NCBI GenBank assembly: GCA_009733575.1
Contig: ML769524.1
Location: 1-64,000 of the forward strand
Direction: 5' to 3'
Source of the DNA: Gymnopus androsaceus JB14
Taxonomy: Eukaryota > Basidiomycota > Agaricomycetes > Agaricales > Omphalotaceae
DNA length: 64,000 bases
How positions within the stretch are numbered: position 1 is the first letter of the stretch; the number at the start of each line of letters is the position of its first letter. A program made the translations under genes and the position numbers. Of the stretch, positions 1-9,769 are shown one piece after another. The notes under the pieces were generated by a model. The model was given only the letters and a program-made list of their open reading frames with translations. It was not told the origin of the DNA and made no database searches.

Positions 1-902
1 ACTTTGTTTGACTGGTGTGGGTCAGGGCTGATTATTTTAAAAGCTGGAAGTGGACGTTCTTCGCATGCTTCAACGTACTTACGTCTGGTATGAAGAAAGG
101 CTAGTCCCCGTTGAGTATAGCACTCACAACTGAACGGAAACAAAAGCCCGCGCGCTAGCGTGAATGATGAGTAGACTCGAATTGGACTCGAACCACTTTG
201 TCGGCCCAAGTGACGATGTACTCCTCCTGCATTCGTCGTCTCTTGCTAGCTCTCTTACTTGATTGTAATGACCGCTTCTCTATGCCTTTTATATCAGGTA
301 TCGCGCTCACGAAGACTCAAGGTAGAGCAAAATACATCCCCGATGGAGTCAACACACGTATTGTGCTGGATGTGATAGAGCGGGATGCGAAGTGGAAACC
401 GCCGCACTTCCGACGGACGCTCCCAGAGGAAGTTCAACACTGCCGCACAGTCGTCGTTGATGGATCGAGAGCAGTACAAATGTTGCAATAAACATAGCGT
501 CGTGTGAATGTTTTGACCCGACTGCTGCTGCCCTTGTTCTTCCAACCCCTTCGCATTTGATTTGCCGCTTCCACTTCCAACACCTTCTACCAGAATGTGG
601 ATACAGACGTCATCCTCGAGCTCGAACACTCAGTCTGACCCTACTGTTCCACCGACAGTCGTGTCGAACCCATCTGAGTCCCTGATGGTTTGACTGCGGG
701 TTTTGTATGCTCTGATCATCCTGGTGTCATGGCTTCAATGATAACGAATATGACATCGTGTACTGGATTCCGAAACCATGTGTAAGCGGCCATCCTGACT
801 CAAAGTAAGTATGAGATGGCTAGAATGCCTGAGGATGTGGGATATTGGGGTTTTGCGGCTACTATGAACAGCTAACCGGTTCAGCCTTTAAAGGAGGCTT
901 TA
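1..902. other. No supported gene in the left 0.9 kb
   Basis: Several short open frames exist on both strands (for example 198-491 + and 294-629 -), but none has a recognisable domain, a signal peptide or a convincing intron structure, and they overlap each other. I treat the stretch as intergenic or as the tail of something outside the window. Confidence 0.4.
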
Positions 903-911
903 GGTTTCCTT

Positions 912-1019
912 TAGGCCTGAAGCTGACCCCTCAAGGAGGTTGTCGTTGTTTCGCAAGAATCCTATCAAGGATCCTTATTTTATAACGGCAACCTCATAGA
1001 GGGGTCAGCTTCAGGCCTA
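912..1019. mobile_element. 108-bp MITE with long inverted arms and 9-bp target duplication (Mutator-like)
   Basis: The two arms (912-947 and 984-1019) are near-perfect inverted repeats that begin TAGGCCTGAAGCTGACCCC. The 9-bp word GGTTTCCTT lies directly outside both ends (903-911 and 1020-1028), as expected of a target-site duplication. A 9-bp duplication is characteristic of Mutator-like (MULE) transposition. The element is far too short to code, so it would depend on a transposase elsewhere. The family assignment rests on duplication length only. Confidence 0.7.
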
Positions 1020-1149
1020 GGTTTCCTTTACCACAGCTGGTGATGGATTCTACTTATAGTTATAAGTCTTCCGGTCTTGAACTAGAGCTTTTCCCATTCA
1101 TGCATCATCAGAAGATTGGGCATTCAGTGGCAAGTTTCATCGTGTTCTT

Positions 1150-4100
1150 TCTTTGGTTTCAATAGCGGCAACAGACTACAACTACAAAGAACCAATGCTG
1201 AAAAAATGGCATGCCTACATAAGTACTAGCAACGTAGTACCGCCTCCCCATTTTCCAAAATATATCTAACAAATCTCTCCCGTGGTTCAGCCTGAGGTAC
1301 TTCAGATTTCCCTCTCTTTTCGACTTCTTCTCAACAGCGTTCACTGGTTGTTTGCTACCATGCTTTTTCTATTTCCTCTCCTCGCCTTCTGTGTTGGTAA
1401 GTTTAAATCTGGTTTCTGCGCTGTGGTAATGAGATTTCGTTTTCAGGCCATGCTTCTTCCCAAAGCGATATCACACTCTGGCAGTTTGGAACAAATCGCT
1501 TACTACAAGGGCCAGGTAACTCTGCCAATGCTCCCTGCCACGGGGGTAGCAACCGATGGCCTTTCAACTACATACCTGTATGAGGTTGCGGACGCTGTGG
1601 TGGATTTGAATCGGAGGGCACTCCAGTAGCTAAATCTCTAAATCTAAGTAAGTTCACTGGCAATTTTTCACTTAACTGGTCCTTTAAACATACCAGCTAC
1701 CCGCACAATTGTCGCTTCTGCCTCCGGATGGATCGAGAACTTTGCAACCAGTGGTGCAGTCCAGTGTAATTTTATCAACACGGTGGCGGGCGAATGTTTC
1801 GACACAACTTCTACTGTCTTTGGCGCACCCACTCCTGTTGTGATCGCAATCGCTTCCTATACTATACTTTTCCCAACTGTTCTTAGTACCAGCACTGTGC
1901 CAATGCAGACGTCGAGCTCGGATCCTCAAATCATCTCACCGACGCCTGCTTCTGCAATGATCTGCATCTCCAGGCACTTCTCAGAGCTCTCAAAAATCAA
2001 CAGTGGGAGCAATTGTGGGCGGTTCAATTGCGGGTTTCCTGGTTCTTTTGATCCTGATATTAACATTAATTCGTCGACAAAAAGTATTTGATTTCAAAAA
2101 ATTCGACCAAGAATCATGGTAAGCAGGCCACCCTCCTTATTATTATCTGATCTAAGCGAATATACTTCTGTAGTGAAACTTTGCAGAATTTGAATCCAGC
2201 TCAGAGAGTGGTTCGAACCAATTTGACACCGTTTTATTCAAATTCTAATCAAGCAGAAGTGAGAGCCTTATCCAAATACTGCCTCAGCATTAAAGGTTCC
2301 AGCGCGATGGTTCTGACATCCAATGGCTTTTTTTTCTGTAGATGGCAAACAGAAATGCCAGAGAGTGGTGGTTCCAAAGGCAAAGAAAGATTAGACATAT
2401 TGAGGCGTCAATCAGCGCACCTCAAGGTAACAGCGGACAAGCTGCGGCCCCGCAAGATACTAGTAGTAGTAGCATGCCTGAAATTTTGGAGCGATTGAGG
2501 AGGCTAGAGGAGGCGAATGCGCCTCCACCGAGCTATGTGTAAGGACTGCCAGTAAGGACGTGGGATAGCTCATGAATGCAATGGAACAACCTTGCGGCAC
2601 TTCGATCGAGCGTGGATGATGAGTCAGTCTCTGAGTGATGCGGCCCAAAATAACAACTTGCTAATTGACATCGATGTCAGCTGGTCGTTCACTTCGAATT
2701 CAGGAGAGGAAAGTTATTTCAGAGACGCAGGATGCGCATAGAATTCCGCAGGACTCAGCCGAAGGAGACCTTTCAGAGTATGAGGAGGGGAAACATGAAA
2801 CAAAACCGGAGCTAAAGCAAACCATTCGAAAGCAAACACTAGCACGAAAAAGGGACGGATTCGAGGAATTAGGACTACTGGAGAGACTGGCAAAGGACAT
2901 GCCGTTGGATGTGATCTTCGAGGTTAGTTCGTCGATGGAATCCCGCATCGTATTGTTGTCTAATTTACTATAGATCTTCTGCCATCTTAGTCCAGGCGAT
3001 CTTTTGCAGCTTGCTCGTTCATCTAAAGATCTTCGGGGTATACTGATGAGCAAATCTTCGGAATTCATTTGGCGCATTGCTCGCGAGAATGTCAGGGGTT
3101 TTCCACCTCGTCCGGGGGATTTGAATGAACCTCAATATGCTCATCTCCTCTATGAGCCCTACTGCCATGTAAGTCTTGTCCTGAGCTTCCAGGTAATCAA
3201 GTTCAATGAGGTTTAGGTATGCAACCGAAAACGTTGCGACGATGTTCTCTGGTTATTTCGCATGAGATGCTGTAAAAACTGTATATCGACCACGTACGTA
3301 TTGTATGTATATTGGGAGCTTTGATCACTCATTTCCGCTTTATAGATTTACTCTGTTCAATTCAGAATCGGAGTTCCTCGAGAGCCAGCCAGCAGAATTT
3401 AAGTATCATCAGGATGCTTTGCCGATGTTATACAACCGTCAGTTACTTTGACGTTCTATCCATTCCATTCCGTAGTGACCGATATCTGTTTAGAACAATA
3501 TGGACATATTATTCATCCTGGATTGCTTGCACAATTCAAAGCAGAATTTAAAACGATTTCAACAGGGGATCGCAGTGCGTGGCTTGCTAAAAAGCGGCGA
3601 GACCGAGAAAGCAAAATATCAGTGAGGAGTGCACTATGCATATATCAAATACATACTTACACTCTTTCTCTAGCATGGGAGGACATCTCAGTGGTGGCTT
3701 AAGGATATGATTGCTGACCGTGGCCGTTATATCCGCAAACAAAGGAAGGAAGCGTGAGTGGAATCCCTTATATCGTTGGCATCCCAGACACTCAAAATCC
3801 TCCCATCAGTATTCTCAATCGATTAGACGAAATCGGATATCGTGAAGAAGCTAAAATTATAATGTCTAGCTGGCGGGTGTATTTGGCCCACGATGAATTC
3901 TCTGACCATAAATTGGTCAAACAGACAAAGAAATTAACAGAACATGGTACGAGTGTTCTTGGCTTTTTGTTGTCAAATTAACTAAGTAATCTGAAATCCA
4001 CTCATTTCAGACTGGAACAGTATAAAAGCTCCTTTGGAAAAAATTTTATCAGCTTGGCAGGCGAAACGCTTAGTTACGAAAGGGTCTCGAAACCCCATAA

Positions 4101-5142
4101 TCTACCAGCGCTATTCCGATTTGAGGGAAGCGTACAATGCAATTCTGTCGGAATCGGATCTTCGAGATCCTTTCCCTGCGGTAGGCGATATCATCAGCCA
4201 CAAGCCTTTCTCGGACTTGATCTGGGACACCCCCCATGATGAATATATGGGTGACGACTTTTTCCGGCTGAAGCTTTCAGAGTATCTCCCTGGCATCATT
4301 AATGAATGGAGACCTGCAAAAATACAGGAGCTTCTTGAAGTTATGCGACAATCTCAACCTGCCGCCACCACCGAGTCCGATCTGCGTCTGGCGACGTCGA
4401 TCTTTAAATGCTCGAAATGTTGGGGTCATGCGGATCTACGCTATCCACGAGTGTTCTATCATAGTTGCTGCCAAACTCAGCCCGACGGACATCCTGACGA
4501 ACGGTTTGAACCATACGTCTCAACATTCCCTTATGGTATGCACCCATGGACGTCTCGTACAATCACTTTTAACGAGATCGAATCACAAGCGTCGAGAGTA
4601 ATAATCCGAAGCTTCTCTCTCGATCCGATCACTACAACGATACAAGACATGTATTCTGCCAATCCGCTCATCGAGTGTACGTCTTGCACTTCTGATCAGG
4701 GGCGTATGTTCACAAGGTGGCCACTGGTATGTAATACAGTTCTCTGGGGTTAACCATCTGATGCTCCTTCGTTGCAGCTCTCATTCGGGCACCAAAATCA
4801 TACCCTCAGAATCAATTCCTTTGAAGAAACATCCCGTATATTGGCTTTTGAACCCGATTACACCAATCACGTGGATGTTCTATGCTGTGCCCATTGTAAC
4901 AAGTCGCTCGTTATTGCGCAGCTCTTTAATCATCTGGAAGACATGTAAGTGTAATAGTGATTTTGCAGAGGTATCAGATTTCTTACAGAACGCCGTACAG
5001 CCATGGAATTTACATCACCCTTGACAAGCAAGCCTCTCGTTCATCGAACATCGAAACAGCGCAGGAACATTGGTACTGGAATCCTCGCTTGAGCCTTTTT
5101 TATCATTCCCTCCGTAATCCGTTCCGATACAAGGAAGTCGGA
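1150..5142 (+). repeat. Segmental duplication, copy 1 (membrane-protein gene + F-box gene)
   Basis: This segment of about 4 kb is nearly identical to 7466-12235. Matching points are shifted by about 7,060-7,096 bp (for example start codons at 1360/8427 and 2674/9770). The similarity starts near the shared words TGGTTTCAATAG and CTACAACTACAAAG and stops just after the F-box reading frame reaches ACAAGGAAGT. Copy 1 lacks the retrotransposon fragment found in copy 2. Confidence 0.9.
1360..2542 (+). pseudogene. Decayed single-pass membrane protein gene (copy 1)
   Basis: This is the duplicate of the intact gene at 8427-9610. It keeps the start codon, signal peptide, juxtamembrane and transmembrane region, and the PPPSYV tail. 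Comparison shows several lesions. There is an extra A near 1507 (CTACAAGGG against CTACAGGG), an altered CTGCCACGGG stretch near 1535, and a 4-bp loss near 1604 (GTGGTGGATTT against GTGGTGACTGGATTT). A 10-bp duplication near 1955-1970 follows. The first frame runs into a stop after about 55 residues. The adjacent F-box gene in the same block remains open. Expression from internal starts cannot be excluded. Confidence 0.75.
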
Positions 5143-5145
5143 TGA
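2674..5145 (+). CDS. F-box domain protein (copy A, reading frame intact)
   Basis: The start is the ATG of MSAGRSLR; the homologues at 9770, 12881 and 40788 start at the same place. After a basic, charged N-terminus comes an F-box: PLDVIFE is joined over an intron (2923-2973) to IFCHLSPGDLLQLARSSKDL. Next is a cysteine-rich stretch (HVCNRKRCDD, then RMRCCKNC) that may bind metal, followed by a long conserved C-terminal region with WRPAKIQELLEVMR and more CxxC pairs (KCSKCW, CCAHCNK). About ten introns of about 50 nt can be placed and all exons join in frame. F-box proteins of this type are presumed substrate adaptors of SCF ubiquitin ligases; the target is unknown. The 3' end resembles copy D but has lost two bases, giving an early stop after RYKEVG. 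It sits 131 bp downstream of the membrane-protein gene. Confidence 0.8.
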
Positions 5146-5623
5146 CACTTCTTAGCCTTAATCTAACTTTTAGTTTTTGAGCTATAGTAAAATCATGCTG
5201 TTCCCGCGTTCTCTCTTTCACAATACATCTTTTACAGTATCCCAGAAACTCTGCCTTCGACCAGTCCTCAGATTTTCGCTTCATGGGTCGGCGACTTCTC
5301 CGTTCGGCTGGTAGTTGTCCGTATATCGTTTTGCCAATTTTAAGAGGACTTTGGCACTTTGCTTATACGTACCGGTTGTAGTACTAAAGGTTTAAGTCCC
5401 CTCTTTGCATGTTTATCTAGACAAGTTAATGGGTGCGCTCTACTATAACAGAGCGGCGAAAGCATCTACGTAACAAGGTCCCTTCAGCTTGCATTCTATC
5501 CAACTGTTTTATTTTGTCCAATCATAGAGCATCTGCTTCACCATTTATGACACCATATTTCACCAAATATTCCGGCTTTAACTTGAAATTCAACTTCTTG
5601 TTTTAACTTCAACTTTAAATCAA
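5146..5623. other. Gap after F-box copy A
   Basis: No coding signal is seen. The first part still resembles the 3' flank of copy D (TCTTAGCCTTAAT against TCTCAGCCTTAAT), so copies A and D share an ancestral 3' end that copies B and C lack. Confidence 0.4.
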
Positions 5624-5791
5624 CATCAGCAAAACCTGGTTGGTCTCCAGAGATCTCCAGAGCTCTGACAGCTGTCAAAAAGCTGTCAAACTCCTCCAGA
5701 CGTCTCTGGAGGTTGCTGGAGATCTCTGGAATTACTATCCTTGCTCCAGAGACGAAAGAAATGTATTGTGATGGTACAAGTTTTGCTGATG
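5624..5791. mobile_element. 168-bp MITE with CATCAGCAAAACCTGG termini
   Basis: The left end reads CATCAGCAAAACCTGG; the right end is its near-perfect inverse (CAAGTTTTGCTGATG). The dinucleotide AA lies outside both ends. The interior is full of short palindromes built on CTCCAGAGATCTCCAGAG, GACAGCTGTC and variants. The same termini bound 5814-6535 and 58988-59265, so this is a repeated family in the genome. The superfamily is not identified. Confidence 0.65.
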
Positions 5792-5813
5792 AAATGTTCA
5801 ACTCAAACTTTTG

Positions 5814-6535
5814 CATCAGCAAAACCTGGGTGTTCTGTACAGAGCTGTACAGCTCTGTACAGAACCCACAGCACTTATAGGACCCATAGCAAGGTACCCC
5901 TCTGTACAGAACTGTGGGATGCTATGGGTTGCTGTGGATCACTGTGGACTTCGCGGGAACGCCGCGATCAGGGTTCTATTCAATACTGATTCAATACCAA
6001 ATATATTATCCTTACGAATTGTTTCCCTGGCTCGCGAGAGCGAAATACTAGCGAAATATTTATATAATCATTTTATTGGTGGTTCTAAACACTACTAATA
6101 CTACAACATACATACTCGACTCATCCACCAGGTCCACAAGTAGCATAAAATTGTATATGAGGCTAATTAACTTTGACTCCTACCATGTCATTGAATGACA
6201 CTAAAAAATGTCATCAGACATATAATTAGAGCCTCCGAGTTAAAAAAAAATTGCAGAGAGCAGAACTTACAGTCTGAGTCAAGTTGAGCTTAGTGGGGGG
6301 AGGAAAAGACGTCGAACTCGTCAAGACTCAAAACCGTTGATTAAATAGCATCCAAGGTCCCCGTTGCCGTATCCATCAGCTGGAAATGACAGGTGTCAGA
6401 ATGCTCGAGCAACGGTCAACCTACAGCATCTTACAGGACCTCATAGCATTCCACAGCACTGTACAGTGCTGTGGCTGCTATGGATTGCTATAAGCTGCTA
6501 TAGTTGCTGTAGCGTTCACCCAGGTTCTGCTGATG
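5814..6535. mobile_element. 722-bp element with CATCAGCAAAACCTGGGTG termini
   Basis: The ends are CATCAGCAAAACCTGGGTG and its inverse CACCCAGGTTCTGCTGATG, flanked on both sides by TG. The subterminal sequence consists of palindromic runs of CTGTACAG and of GCTATGGG/TGCTATGG words. It shares the internal word GACAGGTGTCA with the element at 58988-59265. No transposase frame is present, so it is non-autonomous. Confidence 0.65.
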
Positions 6536-6740
6536 TGTTACTTTAGCTTTAACTTCAGGGTATACTAGTACTACTTGTGGTCATGCATATATCTATTATC
6601 AACCATACAATATATTGTTTAACTGGTACCCTATTGAGAGGAGCATAACACAATCTGATTGTACCATTTTCAGTACTTCATAAGTACAAGACTGAAATCA
6701 TACAAAAATGTCACAGTATTTTTGAGATCTTGGTTGATTT

Positions 6741-7240
6741 CAAGGGGTGTTCAAAAAAATAAGCGCTCACATGACCTTGGAGGGGGGGGGGGTCTGAGAA
6801 TTCCTTATGGCCGAAAAATTTTTCATACTATTGAGGCTCTGGGGGGTGTTTTAGGTTAATTCAAATACTGAAATAAGGCTATAAAAACTATTTAAAGCAC
6901 TCAACATCTCAAATCTCCCTGAAAAACATGGATTCTATAGGATATGATGCATTTTTGTACCAATTTAGCACCTCCATCAAAAAATATTGTCAATGCAAGT
7001 GCACTTACACCAGGTAGAATTGAACTTAGATGAACTGCTGTGTATTAATTGCCTCTGAAAATGTTGTTTAAAGGTGCAAAGGAGAAAAAAATGTTATGTA
7101 ATACAAATTTGAAGTTGGAAATCCTCCGAAGTGTGGGAAAATTTTACTGTATATAGGCAGTGGAAGGGGGGGGGGGCTTCAGAATCCTTATGACCCAAAA
7201 ACAAGGTCATGTCGGGACTTAGTGGGTTGAACACCCCTTG
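6741..7240. mobile_element. 500-bp non-autonomous hAT element
   Basis: The termini are CAAGGGGTGTTCA and its inverse TGAACACCCCTTG. The 8-bp word GTTGATTT flanks both ends (6733-6740 and 7241-7248). Inner arms also pair (CATGACCTTG with CAAGGTCATG), next to G-runs at about 6781 and 7167. An 8-bp target duplication with CAAGG-type termini is the standard signature of hAT transposons. No coding capacity is seen. Confidence 0.8.
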
Positions 7241-7525
7241 GTTGATTTTGGATATTTTACAGAGGTCAAAGCTGTCAGAAATTACTATATAAGGTTCTTT
7301 AACCATGCACTAAGTGGGTGCTTATAAATCTTAATGCCATTTACAAAGTGCTCAAAACAATACAGGACTTATTTCATGGGTCCCACAGAGGTCAAACTTG
7401 TTGGGAAATAGATACATTTTATGATCTCAAAGTTGGAATGCCCTTGACTTGCACTAGAATAGTATACAGTGGTTTCAATAGATTACAACTACAAAGAACC
7501 AATGCTGGAAAAACAGCATACACAA

Positions 7526-8272
7526 TGTTTACACTTTTTTTTTTTGATAGGCACACGCTGTATTGGCAAGGGTCTACAGCAGAGGAGAGATATTGTACGA
7601 TAGGGAGATGATGGTAGTCGAAAGTAAAGAACAACTTGCTGGAGTAGTACTCCGTACGGTACACCACGCTTTGACATTACCTATTCGAGTTACTTACCTA
7701 GTTTGCCGGTTTCGAGGTTTCCGCTCCGCTTACCTACACCGATCGTACGATCGACTTATATACCTGGAGCGTCGACGGTTGCCTCCCTCAGTTGTACCGC
7801 TACCTTGTAGCCCAACTGAGATCATATTCATTCTACACGACTAAAGTATGTAATCTAGGGAAGTGAGCTATAAGTAGTGCCAGAGGCCGGAGTCGGGGTA
7901 TGCCGAATGTGGGGTACGTCGAGTGATAAGCGCGGGAGCGCTTACACCCTCCCCCATTTTGAAACAGAGCATCCGTCTGATGCGCAAGCAAATTAGCAGT
8001 AACAGAGTAGTCAGGAAAAAATTTCAAGAAGATGAGATGAGTTCAGCAGGTCCATCACCACCGGCGCGTACCCAGTCGTCGAGTGCAGCGCAATCGTGCA
8101 GTGATGTGTATGAGAGCCAACGGTCTTCGCTAGGAGGTTGGCCGGACCAACGAACGAGGAACTGCCAACCGCGGCCACGTCTCCGTGAATCAAGGATACG
8201 TTCAATAGTGAACTCCTCGAAACCATCAACAATCGTGGGTGCCGGCCAGTTATGTTCTCGCCCAGGAAACAA
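7526..8272 (-). mobile_element. Truncated Ty3/gypsy chromovirus: chromodomain end of pol plus 3' LTR
   Basis: On the minus strand a frame from 8272 to 8024 encodes a chromodomain-like stretch (FEEFTIERILDSRRRGRGWQ, then FLVRWSG, DRWL and CAALDDW). This is the usual C-terminus of chromovirus integrases. Downstream on that strand is a polypurine tract (AAAATGGGGGAGGG, 7947-7960). It runs directly into a TGTAAGCG... sequence that ends ...AAACA near 7526. This fits a 3' LTR of about 421 bp with TG..CA ends, a TATATAAG box and the correct order pol-PPT-LTR. The rest of pol, gag and the 5' LTR are missing and no target duplication is evident, so this is a dead remnant. It lies 155 bp upstream of the membrane-protein gene. 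Confidence 0.75.
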
Positions 8273-8426
8273 AACATGCCTACATAAGTACTAGCAACGT
8301 AGTACTGCCTCCCCATTTTTCAAAATATATCTAACAAATCTCTCCCATGGTTCAGCCTAAGGTACTTCAGATTTCCCTCCCTCTTTTCGACTTCTTCTCA
8401 GTAGCGTTCACTGGTTGTTTGCTACC

Positions 8427-9610
8427 ATGCTTTTTCTATTTCCTCTCTTCGCCTTCTGTGTTGGTAAGTTTAAATCTGGTTTCTGCGCTGTGGTAATGAG
8501 ATTTCGTTTTCAGGCCATGCTTCTTCCCAAAGCGATATCACACTCTGGCAGTTTGGAACAAATCGCTTACTACAGGGCCAGGTAACTCTGCCAATGCTCC
8601 CTGTGGGGGTAGCAACCGACGGCCTTTCAACTACATACCTGTATGAGGTTGCGGACGCCGTGGTGACTGGATTTGAATCGGAGGGCACTCCAGTAGCTAA
8701 ATCTCTAAATCTAAGTAAGTTCGCTGACAATTTTTCACTTAACTGGTCCTTTAAACATACCAGCTACCCGCACAATTGTCGCTTCTGCCTCCGGATGGAT
8801 CGAGAACTTTGCAACCAGTGGTGCAGTCCAGTGTAATTTTATCAACACGGTGGCGGGCGAATGTTTCGACAAAACTTCTACTGTCTTTGGCGCACCCACT
8901 CCTGTTGTGATCACAATCGCTTCCTATACTATACTTTTCCCAACTGTTCTTAGTACCAGCACTGTGCCAATGCAGACGTCGAGCTCGGATCCTCAAATCA
9001 TTTCACCGACGCCTGCTTCTGCATCTCCAGGCACTTCTCAGAGCTCTCAAAAATCAACAGTGGGAGCAATTGTGGGCGGTTCAATTGCGGGTTTCCTGGT
9101 TCTTTTGATCCTGAAATTAACATTAACTCGTCGACAAAAAGTATTTGATTTCAAAAAATTCGACCAAGAATCATGGTAAGCAGGCCACCCTCCTTATTAT
9201 TATCTGATCTAAGCGAATATACTTCTGTAGTGAAACTTTGCAGAATTTGAATCCAGCTCAGAGAGTGGTTCGAACCAATTTGACACCGTTTTATTCAAAT
9301 TCTAATCAAGCAGAAGTGAGAGCCTTATCCAAATACTGCCTCAGCATTAAAGGTTCCAGCGCAATGGTTCTGACATCCAATGGCTTTTTTTCTGTAGACG
9401 GCAAACATAAATGCCAGAGAGCGGCAGCTCCAAAGGCAAGGAAAGATTAGACATATTGAGGCGTCAATTAGTGCACCTCAAGGTAATAGCGGACATAATA
9501 GCGGACAAGCTGCGGCCCCGCAAGATACTAGTACTAGTAGCATGCCTGAAATTTTGGAGCGATTGAGGAGGTTAGAGGAGGCGAATGCGCCTCCACCGAG
9601 CTATGTGTAA
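8427..9610 (+). CDS. Secreted single-pass membrane protein (copy 2, intact)
   Basis: Start ATG at MLFLFPLFAFCVG, a signal peptide completed over the first intron (donor GTAAGTTTAAA). The ectodomain contains SQSDITLWQFGTNRLLQGQ, VATDGLSTTYLYEVADAVV and RTIVASASGWIENF, with a few cysteines, followed by a Ser/Thr-rich stalk. A transmembrane helix (VGAIVGGSIAGFLVLLILKL) is followed by basic residues and a cytosolic tail with a charged helix (MPEILERLRRLEEANA) ending PPPSYV. This architecture is common in Agaricomycetes as an uncharacterised membrane-anchored protein; its function is unknown. At least four short introns are needed. Copy 1 (1360-2542) is the broken duplicate. The F-box gene follows 159 bp downstream but is itself broken in this block. 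Confidence 0.7.
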
Positions 9611-9769
9611 GGACTGCCAGTAAGGACGTGGGATAGCTCATGAATGCTATTTACGAGTGCAATGGAACAACCTCAGTGCGGCACTTCGATCGAGCATGGA
9701 TGATGAGTCAGTCAAGAGTCAGTCTCTGAGTGATGCGGCGCCAAAATAACAACTTGCTAATTGACATCG

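Noticed and set aside
198..629. Overlapping frames near the left edge as a possible gene
   Set aside because: No start context, introns or domain can be supported on either strand.
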